DNA from: Imbricaverruca yamaguchii
Lineage: Eukaryota > Arthropoda > Thecostraca > Neoverrucidae
DNA length: 64,000 nucleotides
Direction of reading: 5' to 3'
Assembly: GCA_034440575.1 (NCBI GenBank)
Contig: JAOTOL010001501.1
Span: forward strand, 1,139,001-1,203,000
The translations under genes were made by a program, and so were the position numbers. The notes under the pieces were generated by a model. It saw only the letters and a program-made list of their open reading frames with translations, did no database searches and was not told where the DNA came from. Positions 35,874 through 47,520 of the stretch are shown here, piece after piece; position 1 is the first letter of the stretch, and each line of letters begins with the position of its first letter.

Positions 35874-36704
35874 CCTGCGCCGTCTTTCCGGTCAAATCCT
35901 CACACCCCGTCTCGGGTGGGGTGGGACGGTTGAAGACCCCCTCTAAAATCCAAATTAAGCATCGCACGAAAACGAAAGATATGTCATCGGAAAGTGCTCG
36001 ACGAGTAGGGTCCGTGTCCAAAACAATTTTCCTCAAAAAGTGACGTCACCAGGGGGCTGGATTTTCACGATTTTTCACGATTTACATTATGTTTTTGAAT
36101 CTGGGGAGTTCATTTTGGGGATACACGAAGAAGAAAAAATTATTTGGAACGTAAAGAGGACAGCGAAATTGACCAGGGCTATAATTTGGCTTGCCGCCAC
36201 CCCTCCCCCCCCCCATTTTTTTATTTCAAATATTTTGAGTTTTCAAATTTTCTTTAATTTTCCTTTTCCAGTGGGTAGAGCAGTCCGAGAGACGTTGGAA
36301 ATCAACTTGCCCTAATGAAAAATGTTTACTTTAGCCAGAATCCTGTATTTGAACAGCAATTTAGCAAAAACGCAAAAAAATACATGTAGTCAAAAACGAA
36401 AAAAAAATCAACTAGTACGTTTTGTTGCATCCGTAAAGATAAGCAAACGCTGGAAGTTTCATTAAAATATCTGCATCCGTTAAAGCGCGACGAATGGTTG
36501 AACTTTTTTGGAGGTGACCTCACTTGACCTTAGTCAACTCTGGTTGACCCTAGATGACCTGACCTAAAAACATTTAATCAGCATGTCAAATTGATGTGGG
36601 AAAGGGTATGCCAAATTTGGGTGCGCTGCCGCGCGCCGTTCGTCCGCTATCCGCGAAAAACCTGAGGGTGGGCGGTTGAAGACCCCCCCCCGAGACGGGA
36701 CAGG
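35874..36704. mobile_element. 831-bp non-autonomous DNA transposon candidate flanked by TTAA
   Basis: TTAA at 35870-35873 and 36705-36708 bound a segment that opens CCTGCGCCGTCT and closes with the inverted AGACGGGACAGG. Near each end is also GGTTGAAGACCCC in the same orientation (about 35927 and 36673). TTAA target sites with CC-starting inverted ends are typical of piggyBac-like and some Kolobok elements. There is no transposase frame inside, so it would need a partner in trans. Confidence 0.6.
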
Positions 36705-36952
36705 TTAAAACGAGTATATTTTCAATGGCACCCAGCTAGGGTGAAGGCCAATTAGGAAGCCAACATAAAAACCTAGTGTTAGCAGAATTGGTGAGAACAT
36801 TCGTAAAGGTATTTCACTGGTATCATTTGTGAGATATTTTGTATTGGGTCTTGAGTCGTTTAATATGATTAAATGATCATAAATAAACGAGGGTTTTAAC
36901 TTATCATGTGTGTCAGTGCTGCTGCAAGGAGCACGATAATATGTCACAATGA

Positions 36953-37156
36953 CATTTACTATGACCTTGTCGTTGAAATTGTACAGAAATATTGTCCAAA
37001 AATACTATATTTTTTAGGGATTAAGCTATCGTGCACAGCCCAGAATGACTGATTCGATCACCGATTCTGATGAAGTGCCACGCAAGATAGCTTAATGGGA
37101 AAAATATAGTGTTCTCGACAATATTTGTACAATTTCAAGAAGGTCATGCTAAATGC
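36953..37156. mobile_element. Fold-back element with ~80-bp imperfect inverted arms
   Basis: The left arm (36953-37035) and the reversed right arm (37080-37156) share CATTTA, TGACCTT, GAAATTGTACA, AATATTGTC, ACTATATTTTT and TTAAGCTATC in order. The loop is about 45 bp. No ORF. It is a MITE-like or palindromic relic. Confidence 0.7.
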
Positions 37157-37495
37157 CACTGAGTGTTTTTGTTGTAAGATAAGAAAGATTCTTACACGTC
37201 GCTTAAGAAACTTTCACGTCGCTTCCTTACCGCCCTTTATTGGTGTGATTGGTGTGAACCAACACTGGTGTGAACCAACACTGGTGTGAACCAACCGCGA
37301 GGCCGGTGTCCCGGCATTAGAAGCCTTGACAAATATCATGTTATGAAAATGTTTACCTTTACCAAAGTCATTTTGTGGAGCTTTACAATTTTAGCGCATC
37401 TGGAAGAGAACCGGAGCGGAAACAGGTCGATTACGGTGATGGCTTCTGTGCGTGGCAGTGTGAACACCTTGCGTTCACTTCGGCCGCGTCAGTAA

Positions 37496-38607
37496 AGACA
37501 TAAAAGATTAGTGCAACTCTGAGCCACAAGGGCCCTTCTTGGTTGCACTCTGTACACTGAACCAGTTGCCCACCAAATCTGCCAATCAGCCCTCCCTGTA
37601 ATACTGAAAAGCAAGCCCTCTATTCTTATAATGATTGTCTATGCTGTTTTTAAAGATGTTCAATGTGCTGCTACTGACAATGTTTTCTGGCAGCTGGTTC
37701 CAGTGTTCTACTACCCTGTTGGTGAAGAAAGTTTGCCTTAATCTTGTTCTGCTGTGGTTAATTTTAATTTTGAATTTATGACCTCTAATTGCATCATTTC
37801 TGTTAAATTCAAACATTTCCCCAAGGTATCCCCTCTCCAGACCATCGACAAATTTAAAGACCTCGATGAGATCTCCTCTCAGCCTTCTATATCTAAGTGA
37901 AAACATATTCAATTTCTTCAATCTTTCCTCATATGCCAGGTTGCTTATGCCATTAACCATTTTTGTAGCCCTCTTTTGTACTCTCTCTAAAAGCCAACAA
38001 TCTTTTTCATAGCTAAGAGACCAAGCTTGGATGCAGTATTCCAAATGTGGCCTGACGTATGCACAGTAAAGCTTCCTGATCACTTCCTCACTTCTGTATG
38101 ATACATTCCTATTTATTGCCCCGAGCATTCTCAGTGCCTTCTTCCTGGCTTCCTTGGTCTGTTCTGATGCCCCCAATTTTGTGTTTAGAATAACACCTAA
38201 ATCCTTCTCCTGTTGAGTCACTGATAGCACTTGGCCACCCATCAAGTATGGAGCCTTCATATGCTGCTTACCTACATGCATGATTTTGCACTTATCAAAG
38301 TTAAATTTAATTTGCCATTCTTCGGACCACTTCACAAGTTCGTCTAAGTCTTTTTGCAGCGAGATATGCTCATCCTGACCTGTTATTGCCCTAAAGACCT
38401 TCAAATCATCTGCAAATTTCAAAACTTTACTGCTTAGGCCACTTTCAATGTTATTTACAAATATAATGAACAGTAATGGCCCTAGTACTCACCCCCGGGG
38501 GACTCCACTAAGAACATTTTGCCATGATGACTTTGTACCATTTAGCATCACTCTTTGCTGTCTATCTGAAAGCCACAACTCTATCCATTTTAAGATGCTA
38601 CCTACCA
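37496..38607 (-). mobile_element. CR1-like LINE 3' fragment, RT palm to C-terminus and 3' UTR
   Basis: The minus strand encodes WIELWLSDRQQRVMLNG, GVPRG, then a TGA where Ser-Val-Leu-Gly-Pro is expected, LGPLLFIIFVNNIESGL, the catalytic LKFADDLKVF, then 278 open residues. These include WQIKFNFDKCKIMHVG, DLGVILNTKL, YVRPHLEYCIQAWS, LERVQKRATKMVNGI, RYRRLRGDLIEVFKF and FFTNRVVEHWNQLPE. These are the thumb and C-terminal motifs of CR1-clade ORF2. It is 5' truncated at about 38607, where GC-rich DNA begins, and disabled by the TGA. The 3' UTR ends in TTTTATGTCTTTA. A near-identical second copy lies at 59.1-59.85 kb. Confidence 0.85.
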
Positions 38608-39086
38608 GTACTGACCTGCGCCGCCGTTCCTCTGTGCTCGCGGCACATCACCCTTGCCCAGCTTGCGTTTGCGACTGTTCTTGGCGCGGCCGGCGTCGTG
38701 GTCGGTGGCGCCACCGTCCACTGCAAACAAACAATGCGTTCAGCGACAGTGGCGACACTCTGCGACACGTGAGCGAAACAGTAGCGCTGGAGCCGCCTCG
38801 AGTTGTCAAAGCATGGGCAATGGCAGGATACAAAAATGAAATGACGTCAGTGACGTGTATGCATGGTCTCGGACGTCAGCGGTGTATGTCCATTGCCCGG
38901 ATGTCACTGGCGTAGCATGTTCATGATCTCGGAAGAATCGTGTGCTATTTCGAACACCCTCAACGAACTCAGCACATGAAAAACAAGAGCGTATAAGTTG
39001 AAGCCATTCATATTTACCAGCCAACAGAACCGGAGAAACATGGGATTTTCTTGGTGCTCCAAGTATAACAATTGTGATTATCCTTA

Positions 39087-39149
39087 TTGTTCGTAAGTTA
39101 TTTGGGCTTTAGGGCGCATCGACCATGTTAGTCTGCCTTTCTTGTTCGT
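39087..39149 (+). mobile_element. Hairpin mini-element, copy 3, with 8-bp flanking repeat
   Basis: TTGTTCGT at 39087-39094 and 39142-39149 brackets AAGTTATTTGGGCTTTAGG and GGCGCAT-C-GAC, loop CATGTTA, GTC. The 3' arm of the outer stem is lost. Confidence 0.6.
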
Positions 39150-39299
39150 CAACCCATACAGATGAAGGTAACGAGCTGATCAAACGCGACAGAAATGTCG
39201 TTTATCACGGTTTATCTGACCCAAACAGGCTGTCAATTGTAAGATTCCTTTGATGGATTATGGCGTGTCGACGCTTAGACTGGGCTGTCATGCTTCAAA

Positions 39300-39862
39300 A
39301 GTGCCTGTAACCCTGAGCTCCAGCCACGACAGCCGGTGCCTGACACCTTGGGGTCCAGCCACGACAGCCGGTGCCTGACACCTTGGGGTCCAGCCACGAC
39401 AGCCGGTGCCTGACACCTTGGGGTCCAGCCACGACAGCCGGTGCCTGTAACCCTGAGCTCCAGCCACGACAGCCGGTGCCTGTAACCCTGAGCTCCAGCC
39501 ACGACAGCCGATGCCTGACACCTTGGGGTCCAGCCACGACAGCCGGTGCCTGACACCTTGGGGTCCAGCCACGACAGCCGGTGCCTGACACCTTGGGGTC
39601 CAGCCACGACAGCCGGTGCCTGACACCTTGGGGTCCAGCCACGACAGCCGGTGCCTGACACCTTGGGGTCCAGCCACGACAGCCGGTGCCTGACACCTTG
39701 GGGTCCAGCCACGACAGCCGGTGTCTGACACCTTGGGGTCCAGCCACGACAGCCGGTGCCTGACACCTTGGGGTCCAGCCACGACAGCCGGTGCCTGACA
39801 CCTTGGGGTCCAGCCATGGCAGCCGGTGCCTGACACCTTGGGGTCCAGCATGGCAGTCAATG
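39300..39862. repeat. 35-bp minisatellite, ~16 copies
   Basis: The unit contains CAGCCACGACAGCCGGTGCC and either TGACACCTTGGGGTC or TGTAACCCTGAGCTC. The second form sits at the left end and in a block at 39.44-39.50 kb. All frames are open. Confidence 0.97.
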
Positions 39863-39889
39863 GTTGAAGCTCCCTATTCGACGACATCT

Positions 39890-41530
39890 ACCTTCGGTGC
39901 GCCTATGACTCGATGCGCCCTCGAAACCCGGCGGAGCGACCATGCAGCCGCGGCCAGTACGCTACACGATGCCTACCTGCGACACGGTCGGCGGTCGGAG
40001 GTCGTCCCCGCCCACGCCACGCCGGCGAGTTGTCGGCCACCCTGGGCTGGTCCACTCTCGTTCTGCCACCGCTGAAACAGACCACAATCTCAATCGCCAG
40101 CAAAGATGGCATGAGACGAAGTACCGTCAGACAGCGCTCATCTGGCTATGTGCTGTGTTGAGTCAGACGCCAAACACCGAACAAACCACATGGTTCGTGA
40201 TGGGACATCCTGTCGAAGATGCTGCAGACAGCAGGCGAGCATGTTTCAGATGCATCCACGTCATCCGTCCCATGCAACTGTTCCCAGCATTCTGCGCTCA
40301 TTGGAGCGCACCCTACAGGTCATAGCTACCAAATCCTCGCTAGATGACAAGTGTCGCCATCTCCGTCACGACCCAGCAGAGCTAACTCGTCGCCTAACGG
40401 TTTGCATAGTCAGGACGTCCATTCTTATATACCAATGCATACCATACATTCAAAATGGCGTGTGAGGGGTAGCTTCTAACGTTGGTGCGAAAAACTGCCC
40501 AAGCATTTCCATCCCAGGTGCTTGCATTCTAAATTTCCCTTTGTGAGTGGGCCCGAACGAAACTTGCTTGTGTAAACAAGGCGAAAGTGTTGCATGAAGC
40601 GAGAATGTCGCACACAGGTAGGAGTCGAGCCGAGCTGATCATCTCGGGGGCGAGTTTTATGACTGAATACGGGAGAGCGGGCGGGTGTTACAATTTTCGA
40701 GAAAACAAGGTAAAAGTATAAATTGTTCTAATTTATATAGTTTGGAATAACCTGCTTTGTTTATACCAAACAATGAAACACAAGTTAAATGCAGGCCTGA
40801 TTTTCCTTCTTAGATAGATGTGCATTTTGTGCATTAGCAATATGGTAACGCACCGGGTATACAATATGACGGGAAAAGGTCGAACAATAAAGATTGGCAG
40901 ATGAAAACGGTTACTTTCTAAACAGGGTATCAGAAAAAGTTAATACATTACCACACAGTATCATTTTTAATTTCTATGGGATTATCCAGGAAGTAGCTGT
41001 TGTCCAGTTACCATGGCAGACATGACTTCACCTGTATCATAGCATTACATTATGCCACGTTTGTGGCATATACTCAGCTTCTCTGGTAATACGAGCATCA
41101 AATCGATAATCGAAAAGGGCGGCAGGCATAGATATCAGAACGGCATCGGTTACACATGTCGGAGGAACAGTTTAGATGCATAAAACCTGGCTACAAATTG
41201 TTATAGCATAAAACATTAGAATCAATTGCAAACAACGTGAGACACCTCTATTGCGGTTTGATGTACAGATTACCAGCTGGCATAACACGGACAGTCCTAC
41301 CCCACTGCCTGGAGGGAAGTCTCTCAGCTAAGATACCTGGCCTTCCTTGTAAATTACTGTTTCGGTAGAGTAAGGGTGGATGCCTGGGGGTAACTTGGGG
41401 GAACATTCCCACGTGACATATTTCGCCTTGATGCAAACCTCATGAATTTATCGTTAACGATAGCGTTTAATCTTCTTTAATTTCAAGTTTTGCGATCAAA
41501 GCCATTTTCCAGCGCGCGGATTTCACAGTC
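39890..41530. other. No gene recognised; CpG-rich at 39.9-40.08 kb
   Basis: Open frames exist on both strands of the CpG-rich patch but I see no convincing splice pair. From 40.4 to 41.5 kb the DNA is AT-rich and featureless to my reading. Confidence 0.45.
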
Positions 41531-41536
41531 ATCAGC

Positions 41537-41656
41537 AGCCGTTGCGGCAGGCGATGCCGTTGCGGCAGGCGATGCCGTTGCGGCAGGCGATGCCGTTGCG
41601 GAAGCCGATGCCGTTGAGGCAGGCGATGCCGTTGCGGCAGGTGATGCCGTTGTGTA
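41537..41656. repeat. 18-bp minisatellite, ~6-7 copies
   Basis: The unit is GTTGCGGCAGGCGATGCC, reading AAGDAV in one plus frame. The frame runs on to 41.72 kb, where a shift would lead into another open stretch to 41.88 kb (VATGNPVAVPATADDV). Coding is possible but unsupported. Confidence 0.9.
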
Positions 41657-41914
41657 CAATGGCCTTACATGGCAGAAGACGCACGGTCAGGCGGGTATTC
41701 AGCTCCGGCCAGCCTGAGGTCGGCAGCTGCCGCGCCAGCAGACGCTGGTGTGGCAACAGGAAATCCGGTCGCAGTCCCGGCGACAGCAGACGATGTCTCC
41801 ATCGGAGCCAGATCCACGCTGAAACAGTCAGATGGCGGCGGTGACGGTGTACATGCGTGGTCGGTAGAACGGCAAGGCTAAGCGTGCGCACTGTGGCGTG
41901 GAAACATCACGGGC

Positions 41915-42062
41915 GACACCCACTGGCCGAACATCACAACTCAGATGGCCGAACATCACAACTCAGAGGACCACTGTAGCGGGGAAACATCACGGGCGAC
42001 ACCCACTGAGATGGCCGAACATCACAACTCAGAGGACCACTGTAGCGGTTGAAAATCACGGG
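41915..42062. repeat. ~64-bp minisatellite, 2-3 copies
   Basis: AGATGGCCGAACATCACAAC and AGAGGACCACTGTAGCGG recur with AAACATCACGGGCGACACCC between them. Confidence 0.85.
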
Positions 42063-42639
42063 AGCCCCTGCGGCTGCGGAAGAACGCGCGCCAGAGCGAT
42101 GTGATGACGTCACTGTAATACTGACGTCAGCGAGGAAGTTCAGCTGTGTCCGGCAGTTGTCAGTGAGGTCAGAAGAGGATGGACACAAATGAAGATGAAA
42201 AGTGCACCGGCTTGAGTTGAAGTCGTGACGTAGCAGCATGGGAAGCCGAGACGGAATCCTTTCTGTTGCAGAATGGATGACTATGGAACTGGATCGACGC
42301 ACTTTTATCCTAAGATGGCAAGGCAAGAGCGGCCAAATATGGAAATTATGGTGATCAGTTGATGTGGCGGGCCACGGAACGGAATGATGCATGACAAGGC
42401 CGATACAACTATTCACCGAGTAATATCAACATACATTACTATAGTTGGGAACACGGTGGACTCACGACGAGGAGAACATATAAAATGGAACGGTAGCCAA
42501 CGGGGGTTGCACGAAAGGGACACAAAGCGGCAACTGATGGCTGCCAAGAATTTGACACATCATTTGACAATCAAAAACTCTCTACGGCACTGAACAAACC
42601 TGGAGGCCCTTAGTTCGTCTTCCAGACGACCAAAATCTT

Positions 42640-42770
42640 TAGCTCACGTGAAGAGAATGTCGATACCGTAGGAAGAGAGCTGGCGCACCTGAGGGATTGC
42701 GGTTCTGTGCCACATGGGACAGGCACTCATCGGTCGGCTGGTTAGTGTTCTTACGACACATCGATCGTTG
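42640..42770. repeat. Third copy of the exon-end repeat, separated by the SINE
   Basis: The minus strand here carries GTCCCATGTGGCACAGAACC and GCAATCCCTCAG/GTGCG. It matches two adjacent copies at 42.90-42.99 kb that form the end of the exon described below. The SINE lies between copies two and three. Confidence 0.6.
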
Positions 42771-42776
42771 AGCAAT

Positions 42777-42897
42777 GCAGCGTCGCCAGTCTCTCACGCA
42801 GATTGGCCGCGGACGAGAAGTAGCCACAAGTGAGACCCGAACCCACAATCTTCCGACTGTGAGACGGACAACTTACCCCTAGACTACTCGTTCCCGT
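42777..42897 (-). mobile_element. tRNA-derived SINE head, copy 2
   Basis: The minus strand reads GAGTAGTCTAGGGGTAAGTT (box A region), then GTGGGTTCGGGTCTC (box B) and GCGTGAGAGACTGGCGACGC, the tRNA-unrelated segment shared with the 35.4-kb copy. It abuts the 3' end of the exon at 42.9 kb. Confidence 0.7.
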
Positions 42898-42963
42898 ACT
42901 CACTGGTCGCACTTGGCGGATTGTGGCTCCGTGCCACATGGGATGGGTACTCTCCGGTCACAC

Positions 42964-44009
42964 CTGGCGGATTGCGGCTCTGTGCCTGGCCGCTGGCAGC
43001 TCGCCTCGACTCTGCTCGCACCACAGTCAACACTGTCGGCCGCGCTGTGCCGCAGTCTCACTGTCGCCGGCGCGCTCTGCCTGCCGGCCGCGTCGTCGCG
43101 TCGGTACACACTGTCGATCACGCGACTGATAGTCTCCGACATGCCGATCGTCACCTCCATCAGGCCGCTCGAGTCGGACCGGGAGCGCTGCCGCTCCCGG
43201 TGCCGGTGTTCCTGGTCCGGCCGGTCCGGCCGGTCCGCCTGGTCCGCCTGGTCCGCCTGGTCCACGGGGTCCGCCTGGTCCGCCTCGTCCACCTGGTCCG
43301 GCCGGCCCGCCTGGTCCGCCTGGTCCGTCTCGTCCATCTGGTCCGGCCGGTCCGCCTCGTCCACCTGGTCCTGCCGGTCCGCCTGGTCCGCCTGGTCCTG
43401 CCGGTCCGCCTGGTCCGCCTGGTCCGGCCGGTCCGCCTGGTCCGCCTGGTCCGGCCGGTCCGCCTGGTCCGCCTGGTCCGGCCGGTCCGCCTGGTCCGCC
43501 TGGTCCGCCTGGTCCGCTTGGCCCAGTCCGGCTCCGGCCGGCAGCGGGCTGGAACTCCGCGGCCGCCAGTCGCAGCACGTCGACGAGCCGTCCGGCCGCT
43601 CCCGCGTCTCGAACTGGTTGGTGAACCACTCGCGTAGCGGGTCGCCGCTGCGCGCGCTCTCCGTCTGACCCTTCCAGAGCATCTTCTCGACGACGCGGTC
43701 GACGATGTTGTAGAGGCGCACCTCCGTCGTGCAGCCGGTCGACAGGTTCAGCGGCTCCATGTCATCCAGTCCCGGCCGGAGGGATCCGTTGACGCTTTTC
43801 GGCAGCGCCAGCGGGTTGCCGGACGCCTGCGGCGGAGCGTGGTTCGTCCGGTCGCCGCGGGGCGGCGCCAGCGGGCGGTCGGCTGGCAGTGGCGGCGAGC
43901 GGTTCGTCTGACCGCCGTTAGACGGCGCTGGCGAACGGCCGGGCGATAGCGAGGCGGAGTGGTTCGCCTGCTGGCCGTCAGGCGCTGGCGGTGCTGGCGG
44001 CGCCGGCAC
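42964..44009 (-). CDS. Large internal exon of an unknown, probably nuclear, protein
   Basis: Strong acceptor: TCTAAC branch, then GTCCGTCTTGCATTGCAG ending at 44010. The 348-codon frame has extreme G/C third-position bias. In order (residues counted from the exon start): three ~19-residue Pro-rich repeats (11-70, e.g. [16 protein letters not shown]), a PLNLS motif (86-90) resembling the PxDLS motif bound by CtBP corepressors, a helical stretch [18 protein letters not shown] (98-115), [15 protein letters not shown], a low-complexity Asp-Gln repeat ([10 protein letters not shown], about 164-270), an [11 protein letters not shown] basic stretch, and [16 protein letters not shown]. Likely donor CCGCCAG/GTGTGA at 42963, phase 2. 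A second site, GTGAGT at 42903, would add a tandem copy of the exon end. The acceptor is phase 0, matching the 48.15-kb donor. Nuclear corepressor-linked function is inference from PLNLS only. Confidence 0.7.
43215..43525 (-). repeat. Coding 9/18-bp repeat (Asp-Gln-Ala / Arg-Pro-Asp-Gln)
   Basis: GGTCCGCCT and GGTCCGGCC words on the plus strand repeat in multiples of three inside the exon. In the real frame they encode [14 protein letters not shown] acidic/Gln repeats; another frame would read as a collagen-like Gly-Pro repeat. Confidence 0.9.
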
Positions 44010-44011
44010 CT

Positions 44012-45400
44012 GCAATGCAAGACGGACACGTTAGAAATGGCCATAGATGTCGACGACGAGCATGTGTTGAAAACCAGCTGTCGACACGGCGGGGGCACTG
44101 ATCAGCGACATCGCCCCCGCCTGATGACACATTTGCGCATTTGAGTGTTGATGCCCGAGTTTTGCGCATCTCGCTCCACCCTCTGTGCTATTCATCTTCC
44201 TCTCGACAATTTTCCATATATTTGCATAGCCTGCCACCAGTCCAAAGTCTGTCAAACAGACCTTAATCTAAGCGCGAGAAAAATGTACTCTGACTGGGTC
44301 GAACAATGGTAACATCATTCCTGTTATTCTTAAAACACATGCCCCATGGTGTGATTTCCCGCAACTGTGACATACTAGCTGAATTGGGGAAGCTATTTAC
44401 AGACAAAAGGTCGGGTTCCGTCTTCTTGCAACAGGCCACGGATCCATTTTTTGACGGTGTGAGGGGAGTGTGTAGGAACTCAAGGGATGCCTCATAGTAG
44501 GGGAGACTGTCTGCACTGCGCCACGCTGACTCATGGTATAAAATATAGGGGATACCTAACGGGAGGGGAAACGGTCTGTTCTGCACCTTTGACTCATGAT
44601 TCGACCAATCACGAGCACACCCGACAGTGTTGGGAGCGTCATTTCTGCGCTCCTTTGGCTCATGATCGGACCACTCGCGAGCATTGCTTATTGAAGGAAG
44701 GCGGTTTCAAGTGGCGGACCACGAGGTTCCAAGTGGCGGAACACGAGTGTGAGAAGTGTGACTCTCAGTACGTCTTGACTATGGAGAAACGGAGGATAGT
44801 TGAGGGGCGTGAGCATCAGAGGCCCAGCTGGATTTGTGTTGGATAAAACCGATGTTTCGCCAACATTGCACAGCGACCACCACACACACCCTGCCCCCTT
44901 ACGGCTCAGTCAGATAACGGTAGGCAGTCGGCATGTCACGATGTCACACCATGTGACGCCAATGCCTGCTGGAGCTCACACCATGTGACGCCGATGCCTG
45001 CTGGAGTTGGCTCCGCTCAGGTAGCGTCCGTCAGATGCCACACGGACAACGACACCAACTCCCCTGGCCAGGCAGCGACTGAGTCGTGCCAACCACGAAT
45101 CAGTTCGTGCCCAACTCTCCGACGCTGCCACAAACCCCGATGGCAGTGTCATGAAACCAATTTTGTGTTTCGTAGAGCGGAGGGTAACAGGCAAAATGTC
45201 GAAACCACTGACGACGTCGAACAATTGGGCTGATGGCGTCGAACAATGACTATCAAATCCGGGAAAGATGACGGCAGATGAGCATGCATTTGCTGACAAG
45301 ATTGTGATTGTACACATGTCAGGAATCGCGCATGGTAAAACAGCAACAGTTTGCGCAGCTGTATACTGTGAAGTTCCATGAAAATCGATCCAGGAAATCA
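44012..45400. other. Intron-like DNA, no further exon recognised
   Basis: It lies between the 48.3-kb and 44.0-kb exons. A minus-strand frame near 45.0-45.1 kb (GVGVVVRVASDGRYLSG) is worth testing but has no clear splice pair. Confidence 0.4.
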
Positions 45401-45404
45401 AAAC

Positions 45405-45695
45405 GCAGTCCGCAGGAGGTCAAAACTCACTCCGCAAGAGGCCAAAGCTCAACCCGCAGGAGGCCAAAACTTGAGTTTACAGTAGCAAAAAAAACGCAAT
45501 ACACCGTGGGAAAAACTCGGTCCGCAAGAGGCGAAAACGCAGTCTGCAGGAGGCCAAAATGCAGTCTGCAGGAGACCAAAGCGCAGTCTGCAAGAAGCCA
45601 ACATTACATCCTCAGGAGGCCAAAACTCAATCCGAAGGAGGAAAAATTAAGTCCAAAAGAGGCCAAAACTCAGTCCGCGGGAGGTCACAACAGGC
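45405..45695. repeat. ~22-24-bp minisatellite, ~12 copies
   Basis: GCAGGAGGCCAAAACTCA- and AGTCCGCAAG-type words repeat with many substitutions and small indels. Confidence 0.85.
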
Positions 45696-45699
45696 GCCT

Positions 45700-46735
45700 G
45701 ATAGGAGTTCACACCAGAATCCTGATCGGAATTCCAGGACATTGTCCGGCGGGCAGCAGCGACCTCAACCGGAGCCAATGTCGGAGCTGCCTCGTCGCTG
45801 TCGCACACGGTACCGGCAGCCAGCACTTGCCAGCCGCGGTCACCACCGTCTGCCGGCCTCCCCACCAACGGTGTGCGCCACTGCGGTAAATAATGCATGG
45901 GCGTCACTGGCGGCAGCAGATGCCGGCGGGCGGCGGCGCCGGTCCGCACGGCCGTGTGGGTCGCCGACCGTGCTGAATACGGTCACATCAAGGTCACCGC
46001 GGACACAGATCGGGTTGCGATACAGCACGCTCCGAGCAACCCTTTGACGTCTTCGTCGTCTGGACGTCCGCCAGTCCGTCGGTGCGGCGACTATACTGTG
46101 CTTTCGCATGGACTTGCAGCTCGGCGGTCCGTGTCCCAGCGTGCGCCGATTCAGCTTCGCGGCAGCGTGTGTTGTACTTCGATTGGGATTTGCAATCGGG
46201 ACGGGTGTCGGGGATTTACCCTCTGGCGAGCCAGATCCAGGCTCGTGAGGCTTTTCAGGCCCGCCTACGATTGATATCAGGATGAGGTCGGGTTTCAGAC
46301 GAGGAGTGGAGTAAGAGTAAAGGCAAGGTAAAGAAAAGCAGGATGAGATCCAAGGGGTATTTCAAATTTATGTCGTGATAATATAGTGGTTAAGAGCGCA
46401 GACAACATGGCCACCTTACGGTAGCTTAGATGGGAACCGTTCACACTGACAGCTGACTTCAGGGTCGGAGCTGACTCGAAGGAAAATTCAGTGCGTGCTA
46501 ACATTGTCTAGTCAGATAAGTCACTGTCAGCCATGTCCCATGAAGACAGACAATTGCTATGCAATGGCATACACAGATGACCGTCTCCGAAATGAAAGTC
46601 TTCGGACAACATGGTAGACCAGCATTGTAGAATGTAGGCACATGTCGATGGTGCAAAACTGAACTAAGATGTGATTCTTTTGGCCGGTCAAAATTCCTGC
46701 AACAACACAAATGTTTGCAACCTAACAATTCATTA
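45700..46735. other. No firm gene; possible coding fragment at 46.11-46.28 kb (+)
   Basis: On the plus strand an acceptor-like CTTTCGCATGGACTTGCAG at 46.11 kb precedes an open frame (VLYFDWDLQSGRVSGIYPL) ending in TGA at about 46285. The third-position bias is weak, and the protein is not recognised. It could be a transposon relic. Confidence 0.25.
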
Positions 46736-46737
46736 AC

Positions 46738-47520
46738 ATACATATAGGCTGTCACCAGGAGTCCAAGCCATATAACAGACTGTCACCTGCACCAAGAGTT
46801 CATCTCTACGATGTCTGAACATACATATAGACTATCACCCTACCACCTGCACCAAAAATATGCCCAAACAATAGACTGTCGCCTGCATCACGAGTTCAAC
46901 TCAGCCATGTCTGAACACACATGCAACTGTCTCCTGTACCAATAGTCCAAGCCCACAATAGGCTGCTGTAGGCGCGCACCCAGGATTTTTCCATGGGGGG
47001 GGGGGGCGGACCGAAAAGGGCACTTGACCGGCTCCAAAAGGTCACTTTGCGGCTCGGGGCACACTAGAAAGTTTGTTGACCGGAGGAGGGGGCGTGCATT
47101 TTCCATGCTGCATAGGACAGGAAAGGGCACAGGGAATGTCATTTTTAGGCGAAAGGGCAGTTTTGGGCCCAAAAGACACCTTTGGCACAGGCACATAGGC
47201 ACCTTTGGCACATAAGGCAGGTGCTTTTTGGGCTAAATTTGGGACATTCCAGCCAAGGAGGCACTTTTCGTGAAAAGGGCACTTTTGGCCAAAAGGGCAC
47301 TTTGGTCTCATGGAAGGCCGCCCCCCAGTGCGCCACTGGGCTGTTGTCTGCACCAAGAGTTCAAGCCCCACAATAGACTGTCGTTCGCACCAAGAGTCGA
47401 AACAACACAATAGACTGTCGCCTACAGCAAGAGTCCAGACCACCCAATAGACTGTAGCCGTAGCCTGCACTAAGAGTCCAGGACACACAATAGACTGTCG
47501 CTCGCACCGAGAGTTCAACT
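46738..47520. repeat. ~40-bp irregular tandem repeat, interrupted at 46.98-47.33 kb
   Basis: AATAGACTGTCGCCTGCACC and AAGAGTTCAA words repeat on both sides of a 350-bp block. The block is itself rich in AAAGGGCACTTTTGG words and carries a G-run at 46.99 kb. It looks like an insertion into the array. Confidence 0.8.

Noticed and set aside
43027..43629. Collagen-like Gly-Pro open frame on the minus strand
   Set aside because: It is a shadow of the QADQ/RPDQ frame of the larger exon, which stays open over the flanking unique codons with better third-position bias.
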